From positions 4,129,649 through 4,193,648 of the forward strand of contig JAQFVV010000049.1 in NCBI GenBank assembly GCA_028023455.1: a DNA stretch of 64,000 bases, in the 5' to 3' direction. Made by a program: the position numbers and the translations under genes. The notes beneath the pieces were generated by a model. The model saw nothing but the letters and a program-made list of their open reading frames with translations, did not search any database and was not told the DNA's origin. Positions 1 to 10,525 of this stretch are shown here, in pieces. The stretch's first letter is position 1. Each line of letters begins with the position of its first letter. This DNA comes from Epiperipatus broadwayi. Its lineage: Eukaryota; Onychophora; Udeonychophora; Euonychophora; Peripatidae.

Positions 1-537
1 ATGTATTTTATAAAATAAAAAAAAGTATTACATTCTATACTTGCTTTAGTGAATGTATGAAATAACAATTAATAAGTTTGTAAATAAGAAAATAATTTAT
101 TAATGAAAAATAAAATAATAAATCAATCAATAAATAATGAATTAAGTCACTAAAATCATTGGAAGATGTTCTTTCTTGAGTACTTTTCAAGTCAGAAATT
201 ATAATAAAAGTTCAAATGCTTTATCTTTTTATAACTTTACATGATAACTTCTTACAAAAAAACAAATAATTATTCTTATTTATAGGTAAATAACTTTTCT
301 AAAAATATTTTCATTTACTTTATTATTAGCAATTAAACTTCTGTTTGTGCTACAGTAATTCAAGTTCAAATATTTTTTTTTGTAATTCCTTCATGAATAC
401 AAAAAATAATGTCATTTGTGATAAATTATAAAATAGATTTCTTGCTTTACTTTTTTAAAAGTTGAGTATTATTTGTCTTGAATATTCACAAAGAAAAATC
501 AATATCAAAGCATTAAAAATTCTGGCTTTAAAATATC

Positions 538-673
538 TTACCACTGTCATATGTAAATGAGATATTTATTTATATTACACAATGTATATAAATTGTAATA
601 AACTAAAGATCAGCATTTCAAGTGCATGTTCATTAGCTTGAAATGCTGATCTTTAGTTTATTACCACTGTCAT
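538..673. repeat. Small hairpin element flanked by a 13-bp direct repeat
   Basis: A near-perfect inverted repeat has arms at 595-622 and 637-664 with a 14-base loop. The sequence TTACCACTGTCAT occurs at 538-550 and again at 661-673, bracketing the hairpin as a target-site duplication would. The right arm runs a few bases into the right direct repeat, so the exact borders are uncertain. It carries no coding capacity. It could be a miniature fold-back element or a retroposed fragment; the 13-bp duplication is longer than most DNA transposons make. Confidence 0.55.
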
Positions 674-844
674 GAAAGTCTTTTTCTTCTTTCTTTAAAT
701 ATTTTTCTTCCTTTCAGTATCATCAAACAAAATATTAAAGGCAATTACACAATGGGTTAGTATCCTTATTTCTTCTCTGGCAATCCATTTGTAGAGTTAC
801 ATTTATGAATAACAGTTTTCATCTACTTATTAAGAAATATAGAT

Positions 845-1215
845 TGGCCATTGCACTAGTTCAGAACCATTGAACTATTTACTTTAAATTAGCACTTCAT
901 CTTCCATACATGCCTGGGTACAAAGAGTACTTCCATCATTTTAAGTAAATTAAAATATAATTATAAAATTTCCTCTGTATGTATAGTTTCTTGTACTTGA
1001 TAGATAATTTATTTTCCTTTCCTTTCTGTCATTTTAATATTTTTCAACTTCATTTTTATATCAACGCTTTTGTTCTCTTTATAACTTTTTAAGATCATCT
1101 TTATAATGTATTTAAAGTATCTTACTTTTAACAAAGGGAAAATTAATTAAATGAAGATATGTTATTTTCCAAAAGTGTAATGATGCAACTTTTGTATGGC
1201 CAATATAACTGTTAC
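845..1215 (+). repeat. Dispersed repeat R1, copy 1
   Basis: About 370 bp is clearly homologous, in the same orientation, to 10116-10525. Shared landmarks are the block around TTTAAATTAGCACTTCATCT, the AAATATAATTATAAA block and the closing GGCCAATATAACTGTTA. No coding potential is visible in any frame. The family is not recognised; it may be an old non-coding part of a retroelement. Positions 1-537 and 674-844 show only AT-rich sequence with nothing I can assign. Confidence 0.7.
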
Positions 1216-1381
1216 ATATCCCCTCTTATCAAGAAGTAACAATGGGACTGTTGAATATTCCATTTCTCTTCTTCAATCACAATGGCATCTATAATTTTTT
1301 TGTATAGTTATTTCTTGACATTTTTGGCAAATAATTTTTTATAATGAAAGATATTACTTAACCAAAAAACCTTATATATAT

Positions 1382-3026
1382 TGAAACAGATATACTGTTC
1401 CTCGTATATATATTCAAAAGATCCCCCCCCCCCATTTAAAAATGACTAGCATGATTTGATCAAATTGGGAATGAAATAAAGCAAAAAGTTTATAGTTTCA
1501 AAATTAAGAGGTAAATAAAAGCTGTGATTTGTTAAAAAGATTATATTTTTAATTTTTTTGATCGATGGTTTTGAATAAAGTGTTATATCATTTTGCTTTC
1601 TTATCTCTCACACTAAAAAAATTAGATTATCCAATCATTAAGAAGAAAAGAAAAAACGTTTGGGCTAAAATGAGGCAGTATGCAAATTAGACTCAGCAAG
1701 AAAGGAGAAGAAAATTCAGAGAGCAACAGATTAGATTGAATTTTTTTTTTGTTTGTTTTAAAAGGTGTATTATTCAATTCTGACTTTTGTCATCCTAAAA
1801 TATAACTTTTACTAACACTAAAAAAATATGGAAAAGAAAGCGTTATTGAAAGAAATGGTGATGATAAAGGGGTAAATTAAAAAAAGCTTCAATTTTCCAT
1901 TCCACGTCATGATTTTACGGATAATGCTATTGAAATGAAATGATTTTTTTTTCTCTTTTCTTGAATAAATGGAAGGTAACTATTTATAAAATATTTGAAT
2001 ATAAAATTACAAATGCTTAATTTTTATATGAACTTTAAATGCTTCTCTGTGTATAAATATGAAACTTATATGAACTTTAAATGCTTCTCTGTGTATAAAT
2101 ATGAAACTTATATGAACTTTAAATGCTTCTCTGTGTATAAATATGAAACTTATATGAACTTTAAATGCTTCTTTGTGTATAAATATGAAACTTATATGAA
2201 TTTAAATGCTTTCTGTATTAACATGAGACTTCAAAATGTTTTAATGCTAGATGGATATTGAATTGGTGAAATAATCCAAACAGATTATGAAAGTAATAAA
2301 ATATTATATGATTTCTAAATGCTTCTCTGCATATTAACATGAGACTTGCAAAATGTTTTAATGCTCAGATGGATATTGAATTTGTGGAAATAATCCAAAC
2401 CAGATTACTGAAAGTAATAAAATATTATATGATTTCTAAATGCTTCTCTGCGTATTGATATGAGATTGCGAAATGTTTAATACTCATATGGACATTGATT
2501 TTGGTGGAAATAATTTAAACCACATTAATGGACTTGAAAATGAACTATTGCAAAGTTAAACTGTTTGTAGGCATCATTTCTTGAGTGGAACTTTGAATTA
2601 GACGTTATAAATTGTTAAATAAAATAATTGTTACCTAAAACTACTTTTAGTTCTCCGGTTGTTCAGTTTTTTTTATTTGTTTGTTTATTTATTCATTTGT
2701 TTATTCTTTTTGCATCACTCGTCATTCATTGAACTGATTCATAGGAATATCATGCTACTGAGCTATGTCAGGCATAATTAGACCCTTGTAAGTAAGGTTG
2801 TGGTGAAGTTGAGCTCTAGTGGCGCTGTTTGCCAAGTCAAACATATAAATAACTAGATGCTTCTAACCTCTATGTTGCCACATCCTCTGATGAGCAGGAA
2901 ATATTGTTGTAGGGGGCGTTAACATCTGCATCTGAGAATACCAATTGATTGTTCCTTCCTGCAGCATGCTCATCAGAAAATTGTTACGACCGATGTAATA
3001 AAGGGGTTGTATGGGGTCCGGTTACA
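1382..3026 (+). repeat. 5' LTR of the non-autonomous element (1645 bp)
   Basis: It starts TGAAACAGATATACTG and ends GGGTCCGGTTACA. It matches 5475-6963 almost base for base outside two variable minisatellite blocks. A 42-bp tandem unit has starts at 2028, 2070, 2112, 2154 and 2196. A roughly 120-130-bp unit is repeated about three times between 2210 and 2490. The right LTR has fewer copies, which accounts for the 156-bp length difference. Open frames across the 42-bp block exist only because 42 is divisible by three. Confidence 0.9.
2028..2235 (+). repeat. 42-bp minisatellite inside the 5' LTR
   Basis: Units of 42 bp containing CTTTAAATGCTTCTCTGTGT recur with exact spacing. The last unit is degenerate. 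The matching block in the 3' LTR (6117-6265) has four unit starts with private substitutions. It lies in the upstream half of the LTR, where U3 enhancers would be expected, but no factor-binding site can be claimed. Confidence 0.85.
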
Positions 3027-3130
3027 TTTGGCGCCCTACTGTGAGGCCTTATCTGGCTAGCCTACTCATAGGCCGGTTAATTTGCCGCCCTACTGTGAGG
3101 TCCGATCTAGCTAGCCTACTCATAGGCATA
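3020..3130 (+). promoter_or_regulatory. Primer-binding site, in a tandemly duplicated leader
   Basis: TGGCGCCCTACTGTGAGG begins at 3029, two bases after the LTR end. Its first eight bases match the 3' end of lysine tRNA as used by many LTR elements; the remaining bases diverge from the well-known lysine primer sites. A second copy of the same segment, beginning TGCCGCCCTACTGTGAGG, follows 54 bp downstream at 3083. It is preceded by a CCGGTTA copy of the LTR end, so the duplication spans the LTR/leader junction. Only the first copy keeps TGGCGCCC. Confidence 0.75.
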
Positions 3131-3385
3131 AGCAGATCACGATTCTGTGATATGAACAGTGCATATGATGTAGTGATGTAATTTGTTCAGGAAGGGTGGA
3201 AAAATAAAAGTTTAAAAGAAAAACAACACAAAAATGAATGGCATAAAGAATGAAACAGGCATTTCAAAGAAGATGGAGTAAAATCATGGTGTGGATGGAG
3301 AGAGAAGCTTATTAAAGTTGAAATAAAAAAATACAAATAAACTAGAATAAAATATTGATGAAAACCAGATCAAAAACAAAAAAAA

Positions 3386-4888
3386 ATGATGAATACAGAA
3401 AGCATAGAGGATCCTCCTGAGAAAGAAGATAAACAAGAAGCCAAAGCAGATGAGGAATCAGAGAAAACAGGGGAGACGTCTACATTAGCCCAGTTATTGG
3501 AAATTATAAAAGCAGACCAAAAGAAAAGAGATGAACAAAGAGAAGATGATATCAAACAAAGAGAAGAAGATAACCAAAAAAGAGATAAACAAAGAGAAGA
3601 TGATATCAAACAAAAAAAAGAAGATAACCAAAAAAGAGATAAGCAAAGAGAAGAAGATAACCAAAAAAGAGATAAGCAAAGAGAAGAAGATATCAAACAG
3701 AGAGAAGAAGATAACCAAAAAAGAGATAAGCAAAGAGAAGAAGATATCAAACAGAGAGAAGAAGATAACAAGCAAGCAATAGAAGCAAACCAAAGAATAG
3801 AAAAACAAATTATAGAAGCAGTGGAAAATCAAAATGAAAAGTTCAACCAGTTGATAAAGGAAATAATTCAGTCTAAAAAATTGGATGAGGAGGAAACTTT
3901 GGAATTTCCAACCAAAGATATTTTAAAGGAATCACAAATTGAATATCCTATTACTGATGAAGCAAAATTTGAGATTGTTAAAAAGGAAGAAATTGAAATT
4001 ACAAAGGGTGATCTTGAAATTGTCAGTCTACCTTCAGGAAAACTTCTGATTGTGGAATATACCTCTAAAATTGAAAAGAAAGAAGCAGTATATACAGAAG
4101 CTGAGACTGAAATATCAAACACAGCAAAAGAGTTTCAAATGGATGAAAATAAATCTAATAAAGCAAAATTAAAATCTTCTGATCTTCAAGAAGATGAAAA
4201 ACATGAAAATGAACATAATCAAAAACTTAATTCTCATATAACTAAGGAACTGTCCAATATAGAAGAAAATGTTTCAGAAAAATTGTCTGATATATGCTAT
4301 GAAATAGTAACAGAGATAGAGAAAGAAACCATAAATTGGAAAGAAAAGTGTGTTAGTCCTCAGCCATATATAAAAATTATAAACAAAAGCTTAATAAACT
4401 CAAATCAAAAATTGAGTACAGAAAAAAAAAAATATATAAAGACAGTTATTAAAAATATAGTTGCTTACGCAGGAAAAGACACCAAAAAGGAATCTGAAAA
4501 CTCGGGATTTATCAGTGTGAAAAAAATTAAGCAACAAGAAACCTTTACAAATACCAAAAAAATAATTACTATGGCAGAAGAACCATTTAAAAAGAAACTT
4601 TTATGTAAAAATGAAGTACCACCATGGAAGAGGAACAGGAGAAAATCCACAGATGGTGTTCATGGTCCATATCGGACGCGTATAATTAGAAGATCAAACA
4701 GTAACAAGGATCTCCAAAGAAAATACAGAAGTGAAGAAGCAAGACACCACAGTAATGTTAAACATGATAAATTTTCAACAAAAAGACGATCCAGAAGTAT
4801 GTCACCTCATAATACAAAAGAGGACTATAGGAGAACTGATCATGATCCTCAGTCTCCCAAACCAGGTTGCAGTTATAATTCAGAATAA
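3386..4888 (+). CDS. 500-aa coiled-coil/basic protein of a non-autonomous LTR element (gag-like?)
   Basis: The ORF is intact and fills most of the internal domain between the LTRs. Residues 1-33 are acidic. Residues about 35-165 are predicted by eye to be a long charged coiled coil, with tandem units of the KRDKQREEDIKQ type between residues 46 and 128. Residues 170-400 are Lys/Glu-rich and largely soluble. Residues about 401-480 are strongly basic with Arg/Ser clusters (RRKS, RRSNS, KRRSRSMSP), suggesting nucleic-acid binding or nuclear targeting. No CCHC zinc knuckle, D[TS]G protease, YxDD reverse transcriptase or integrase motif is present. The start is one of two adjacent ATGs (MM) with A at -3. 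A structural protein replacing Gag is a reasonable guess; no family is recognised. The stop lies about 590 bp before the 3' LTR. Confidence 0.8.
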   Translation: MMNTESIEDPPEKEDKQEAKADEESEKTGETSTLAQLLEIIKADQKKRDEQREDDIKQREEDNQKRDKQREDDIKQKKEDNQKRDKQREEDNQKRDKQREEDIKQREEDNQKRDKQREEDIKQREEDNKQAIEANQRIEKQIIEAVENQNEKFNQLIKEIIQSKKLDEEETLEFPTKDILKESQIEYPITDEAKFEIVKKEEIEITKGDLEIVSLPSGKLLIVEYTSKIEKKEAVYTEAETEISNTAKEFQMDENKSNKAKLKSSDLQEDEKHENEHNQKLNSHITKELSNIEENVSEKLSDICYEIVTEIEKETINWKEKCVSPQPYIKIINKSLINSNQKLSTEKKKYIKTVIKNIVAYAGKDTKKESENSGFISVKKIKQQETFTNTKKIITMAEEPFKKKLLCKNEVPPWKRNRRKSTDGVHGPYRTRIIRRSNSNKDLQRKYRSEEARHHSNVKHDKFSTKRRSRSMSPHNTKEDYRRTDHDPQSPKPGCSYNSE

Positions 4889-4916
4889 AATAGAGATAGC
4901 TGATGGAAAAAGTTTG

Positions 4917-5461
4917 TGAGTGTGATGTAGTGATGCATGAACTTGTGTTTTTCATGTTGAGATGGTGGATGATTGAGCAGAGCTGCTTGGATGCATTGTG
5001 TTATGATGCTCCGAAGTATATGCTCGGCACTATCCAGACCTGGATGTTGTGCTCCAAGAGTAGTCCAGCAGTGCATATATATAGGTCTCATGTATAGGCC
5101 TTGGTCTCATGAATAGGCCAAATGATAGCCCCTAAGACTCACAGAAGCTGAGCAGGGTTGGCTGAGTGCCAAATTGTTTTTTTTTCTCTGGCTCCTACTC
5201 TTGGTTGGATGATACTTCTAGGTACAAGAGAGGTAGTGCTTAAAAATGAGATATTTTCTCGTGACATCATGGGGCGGTGCATGCTGGTAGTTTGTGCTTG
5301 GCCGTCTACTTATCCTGGCATTGGAGGCTACAGTTCATGTATTCACTTTTCCAGCTCATCTTACCATTTCATCAGCACATCTAAAACCAAGCAGTAATGA
5401 GAAATGATGTGTATAGTATATGGAATGAAATCGTACTTCCAGGCGATTTCATCCCAAAATT
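4917..5461 (+). repeat. 3' untranslated module shared with 3.2-kb solo LTRs
   Basis: After the ORF stop, about 480 bp aligns with 25439-25912 and 39958-40438, which sit in the middle of two other LTR-like units. Shared landmarks include GTCCAGCAGTG, the repeated CATGAATAGGCC/TTGGTCTCATGAATAG, GAGCAGGGTTGGC and TTCATGTATTCAC. The short open frames here are not conserved between the three copies, so the module looks non-coding. It may carry packaging, termination or 3'-end signals common to several related elements. Confidence 0.75.
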
Positions 5462-5474
5462 TGGTGGGGGGTAA
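5461..5474 (+). promoter_or_regulatory. Polypurine tract
   Basis: GGTGGGGGGTAA lies directly before the TG that starts the 3' LTR. This is the expected position and composition for the plus-strand primer of an LTR retrotransposon. Confidence 0.7.
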
Positions 5475-6963
5475 TGAAACAGATATACTGTTCCTCGTAT
5501 ATATATTCAAAAGATCCCCCCCATTTAAAAATGACTAGCATGATTTGATCAAATTGGGAATGAAATAAAGCAAAAAGTTTATAGTTTCAAAATTAAGAGG
5601 TAAATAAAAGCTGTGATTTGTTAAAAAGATTATATTTTTAATTTTTTGATCGATGGTTTTGAATAAAGTGTTATATCATTTTGCTTTCTTATCTCTCACA
5701 CTAAAAAAAATTAGATTATCCAATCATTAAGAAGAAAAGAAAAAAACGTTTGGGCTAAAATGAGGCAGTATGCAAATTAGACTCAGCAAGAAAGGAGAAG
5801 AAAATTCAGAGAGCAACAGATTAGATTGAATTTTTTTTTGTTTGTTTTAAAAGGTGTATTATTCAATTCTGACTTTTGTCATCCTAAAATATAACTTTTA
5901 CTAACACTAAAAAAATATGGAAAAGAAAGCGTTATTGAAAGAAATGGTGATGATAAAGGGGTAAATTAAAAAAAGCTTCAATTTTCCATTCCACGTCATG
6001 ATTTTACGGATAATGCTATTGAAATGAAATGATTTTTTTTTCTCTTTTCTTGAATAAATGGAAGGTAACTATTTATAAAATATTTGAATATAAAATTACA
6101 AATGCTTAATTTTTATATGAACTTTAAATGCTACTCTATGTATAAATATGAAACTTATATGAACTTTAAATGCTCCTCTGTGTATAAATATGAAACTTAT
6201 ATGAACTTTAAATGCTTCTTTGTGTATAAATATGAAACTTATATGAACTTTAAATGCTTCTCTGCTTATTGACATGAGACTTGCAAAATGTTTTAATGCT
6301 CAGATGGATATTGAATTGGTGGAAATAATCCAAACCAGATTACTGAAAGTAATAAAATATTATATGATTTCTAAATGCTTCTCTGCGTATTAACATGAGA
6401 CTTGCAAAATGTTTTAATGCTCATATGGACATTGATTTTGGTGGAAATAATTTAAACCACATTAATGGACTTGAAAATGAACTATTGCAAAGTTAAACTG
6501 TTTGTAGGCATCATTTCTTGAGTGGAACTTTGAATTAGACGTTATAAATTGTTAAATAAAATAATTGTTACCTAAAACTACTTTTAGTTCTCCGGTTGTT
6601 CAGTTTTGTTTATTTGTTTGTTTATTTATTCATTTGTTTATTCTTTTTGCATCACTCGTCATTCATTGAACTGATTCATAGGAATATCATGCTACTGAGC
6701 TATGTCAGGCATAATTAGACCCTTGTAAGTAAGGTTGTGGTGAAGTTGAGCTCTAGTGGCGCTGTTTGCCAAGTCAAACATATAAATAACTAGATGCTTC
6801 TAACCTCTATGTTGCCACATCCTCTGATGAGCAGGAAATATTGTTGTAGGGGGCGTTAACATCTGCATCTGAGAATACCAATTGATTGTTCCTTCCTGCA
6901 GCATGCTCATCAGAAAATTGTTACGACCGATGTAATAAAGGGGTTGTATGGGGTCCGGTTACA
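5475..6963 (+). repeat. 3' LTR of the non-autonomous element (1489 bp)
   Basis: It starts TGAAACAGATATACTG and ends TCCGGTTACA. It is nearly identical to 1382-3026 but has four rather than five 42-bp unit starts and one fewer long unit. It is followed by ATAT inside a longer (AT)n run, in which the element inserted. Confidence 0.9.
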
Positions 6964-6979
6964 ATATATATATATATAT

Positions 6980-8654
6980 TGTACCAGGTCAAACTGCAGA
7001 AACCACTTACTTATATGTATATATAAGTTTTGTCCGGTTTCAAGCTCCTTCCTAATACATTTATAATCTTATAAATGTTACGGGGATGAACCAGCATGTT
7101 CGAGCAAAATGGGAGATCTTATTGATAGCTTTAACTATCAACAATGGCCCATCTTGGCTGCTAGATTCAAACCCCTACTATCCAAATACTTTATTTGTTT
7201 TGGGGTAAACCCCAGGGTGCCAGCTAGTCTGATGACTAACATATTCAGGCAGTAGGCTCATAATCCAGTGCTCGAAACATTCCCTAAAACTAGCTCAGTC
7301 TAATTTTAATTCAATAACAAAATTATACAAAATTAGTGGTGGAAAGAATTAATAAAAAGGTTGGTAAAAAGAATTGACCGACAAATAAAGTTTAAGTTTG
7401 AAGACATTTTATTTTAATTAACATTAATTGAGTTTAAAGATAATTTATTACCCAACATTTATTGACTAAATTTAAACATCTTTATAAATCTAATTTAACA
7501 CATGCACATTTTTAAAGTAACACATTATAACTACATATTCTAGTAGATAAAGCATAAATTAATATGTGACATCATTAAATTATCTCACATTCACACACAC
7601 GCACATCAATAGTTCATTTTATGCATGCTTAAGAGTTCAAATTACTTTAATCGGTAGGATTGACGAATTACAGTGGTGGCTACTATGTATAAATGATAAT
7701 AAATAAATGTTTACCTAGGATTTTTGGAATGTGGATATTGCTTGTTGTTGGCTGCTTCTGCTGCTTCTGATGGATTATATCTAACCGGTTAGATTTGGAT
7801 GTTTCTTGAAGAGATTTTATGCGAATCCATTGGCTTTATTCTTGAAGACAGTTGAATGTTTGATGGAGGATTTCTGAGTTGTTATGCAGACATTATTTCA
7901 CAGTCAGGTTTTGATGATCTTGTTGGACTAAAAAGGCTGAAGCACAAGCATATATTTCCAAAAGCTGCTCAACAATGCATTTTTGTTTCTGAATACATAA
8001 TAGAAATGCACTGTTATCTCAACTGAAACAAGACTGTCACTGCAAACTAGACTGAAAAAACTGAACTCCGCTAAAAAAATCTGGCTATTTATGTATCCGA
8101 ATTGTTTTCATTTTAATATCCTCTGGCAATAGGTGTTGTCGAAATTCCATTGGTAATTAATCCTATGATGTGTTTTTGATGATCGTTTAATTAGTAGTAG
8201 CTTTCATAAACATATTGTTTTTATATCTTTAATTAGTAGCCCACCACTGGTGTGGTTTTTTTTTAAATCTTTATTTAACTTAATAGCCATCGCTGTGTTT
8301 TTCAAATATAATTTCTTTTCTAACTTTCATTTACATATATATATATATTAATATTATTCTAACACGCATACATTTATTTACACTCGCACACACATATATA
8401 ATTTATTATAATAAGCTTGAATGAAAAGAGATTTATATTTTTTTTAAATTTTAAATTACTTATTTTTATGAATACTAATTTAGAAAAACTTTACTTTCTT
8501 TTATAACCCTTTTAGTTTAACTGTAAGAAAAACCCCTTCCCACTTTTAATCTTTTATTTCAAACTCTTTTACGAAAGTTTTTTTTTTTTTAAATTTTAGT
8601 AATTTTTTTAGATAAAATTATTTTATATACATGTGCCAAATTGGCCTTGGCACA
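6980..8654 (+). repeat. Probable solo LTR A
   Basis: The unit runs from TGTACCAGGTC immediately after (AT)n to CCTTGGCACA immediately before (AT)n, so both ends abut ATAT. The termini are short imperfect inverted repeats (TGTACC against TGTGCC). An internal stretch around 7040-7290 resembles in layout the units at 32.9 and 36.3 kb (a 'gatgaaccagcatgttcgag' type block, then a TTTATTTGTTTTG block). No ORF is visible. A second flanking LTR was not found. Confidence 0.55.
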
Positions 8655-9229
8655 ATATATATATACAAAATCATTAATTCTTTAATAAAACTAAAGTCAA
8701 CAGGGAGCAAGGCATCCTTTATTTTAGTTTAATTTAGGTTTTGCCTCTCGAAGTATTTTGTTATTGGAGATTACACTTTTTTCCAATTTTAATATCTTTT
8801 GGTTCATGAACTGTGTAATTCAATAAGCTGGCTGTAGTAATCATTGGATTAAACTGAGCTTCATAATAAAGTATTTCACTTATTTTGATTGTTTTCTAAT
8901 ATTTAGCCTTTTTCTTTTGTAGGCTTTAGAATATTGAATTTATTTATTTTTGACTTTTTTCAACTATTCTTTCCAATTGATATTCAGGAAAGCAACTTCA
9001 TTTTCCTGTTTCCATATAAAAATCTTGAAATGTTTGTCAAACACTGAACTGTGGCACATTTGTACACCTATCATTATTTTTGTAGATGCCTGTATTAAAA
9101 CTTTTTCTTAATATGTTTACAAAATGATTCATATTTAATACTTCAGAGGTATCTTCTATTACTCAGCTAAATTTCAAATTTAAAGTTTATGTCATAGACA
9201 TTTTATCTTGTTTATGCTTTTTAATATCT

Positions 9230-9645
9230 ATTACACTGATGAAACATCCTTAGTTTTATTTATCAGGTTTAAACCCTCATTGATAATGACTTCTTAAGTT
9301 TCATCTATCAGGTTCGTATCCTCACTGATGATAATTTTTTAGGTTCATTTACCAGGTTTCATCCTCACTGACGATGATTTTTTGGTTTTATCTATGATAT
9401 CATCACTGATTATGACTTCAGGAAGTTTGACATCATCTGTATCTTTTTTAATTTTCTTACTCATATCATCCATTTCCTTCATGAGTGCATGCATTATCTC
9501 CATCCTTTCTTTGAGTCTACTTTCATTTTTTATGATATTGATTCATTATTTCTAGTAACATTTTGAATCTAACTGTCACTGGCTTTTGCTTCTCTGGCAC
9601 TTGCACAGTCAAGTTATCCTCTTCCATCACTATATTAGCCTCCAT
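9230..9645 (-). pseudogene. Decayed coiled-coil ORF, possible relative of the 500-aa protein
   Basis: Reading the minus strand from an ATG at 9645-9643 gives an acidic N-terminus (MEANIVMEEDN) and then a KMLLEIM...KK segment. After a frameshift near 9525 it continues as a charged helical stretch (RLKERMEIMHALMKEMDD). Stops and frameshifts then multiply. The order (acidic start, LLEI helix, Lys/Glu/Arg coil) resembles residues 1-130 of the ORF at 3386, but the similarity is too short to prove homology. A degenerate 42-47-bp tandem repeat (9240-9415) forms the distal part. The rest of 8655-9229 and 9646-10115 shows no identifiable feature beyond AT-rich sequence and one (AT)n near 9778. Confidence 0.4.
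9240..9415. repeat. Degenerate 42-47-bp tandem repeat
   Basis: Roughly four units share the pattern ATCAGGTTT...CCTCACTGATGATGA...TTTT. It overlaps the distal end of the minus-strand pseudogene and could be part of its coding repeat. Confidence 0.6.
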
Positions 9646-10115
9646 TGTTTAACCTTCTCCTATATCAAGTGTTACTTATTTGTTGTTTACTGTTTTTCTT
9701 CTTTAATCATGTTAACATTAGTTTTTATATAATTATTTAAATTTTTCAATTCTTTATTATTTTTTCATTTTATGCATATATATATAACACATACATTCTT
9801 TATATAAATAAGATATTTGAGTCCTTCAAAGTTATTGATGTTAAATTATGTAATGGTAACTCTGGTCAATAGAAGCAGAAGCAGCAAAATGTACAAATAA
9901 AATGAGACTAGTAGTTGATTAACTAAAGCTTATTCTTCATACAAATATTCATTTGCTTTAGCTTCCATACACTCTAAATATAGCACATTGGAGAGTATGT
10001 TCTCAGAACTATGGGGGTTATTCTAAGGATAGTGGTGTGGCATTAATTACATATGTTTTATCAACAAGTGTTATATATAAGATAAAAGTAATATAGCATT
10101 ATATTAACTCAATAT

Positions 10116-10525
10116 TGGGCATTGCAATAGGTTCAGAACTTTAAAGTATTTACTTTAAATTAGCACTTCATCTTCCATACAAGCCTGAGTAGAAAGAGTA
10201 CTTTTATCACTTTAAGTAAATTAAAATATAATTATAAATTTTCACTTCTTATGTATATTTTCCCTTTTATTTGATAGATAATTTATTTTGTTTTTCCTCT
10301 CTACTTCAAACAAAAGTGGAAATAGGATAAAAAATCTTATTTTAATATTTTTCAACTTCATTTACATATCAAAGCTTTTGTTGTGTTTATAATTTTTTGA
10401 GGTTATCTCCATAATGAACTTAAACTATCATATTTTTATCAAAGGGAAAATTAACTAAATGAATATATCATGTTATTTTCCAAAAGGATAATGATGTAAT
10501 TTTGGCATGGCCAATATAACTGTTA
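10116..10525 (+). repeat. Dispersed repeat R1, copy 2
   Basis: Direct-orientation homologue of 845-1215 with an extra insert near 10300 (a short AAACAAAAGTGGAAATAGG stretch). It ends in the same GGCCAATATAACTGTTA block just before an (AT)n run. No coding potential. Confidence 0.7.

Larger units (their letters stand above)
1382..6963 (+). mobile_element. Complete non-autonomous LTR retrotransposon
   Basis: Two long, nearly identical direct repeats (1382-3026 and 5475-6963) begin TG and end CA. They enclose 2.45 kb with a TGGCGCCC primer-binding site directly after the left repeat and a G-rich polypurine tract directly before the right one. ATAT precedes the left LTR (1378-1381) and follows the right one (6964-6967), a 4-bp target duplication typical of some Ty3/Gypsy lineages. 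The interior has one long ORF and no protease, reverse transcriptase, RNase H or integrase motifs. The element must therefore borrow its replication machinery. The LTRs differ mainly in minisatellite copy number, which suggests a recent insertion. Confidence 0.9.

Noticed and set aside
3370-3832. Other-frame ORFs with Ser/Leu/Ile or Lys repeats
   Set aside because: Shadows of the tandem coiled-coil repeat in the 500-codon ORF.
1995-6272. Repetitive ORFs (NFKCFSVYKYETYM units) in both LTRs
   Set aside because: They are frames through a 42-bp LTR minisatellite, divisible by three; the copies differ in unit number and lie in LTR sequence.
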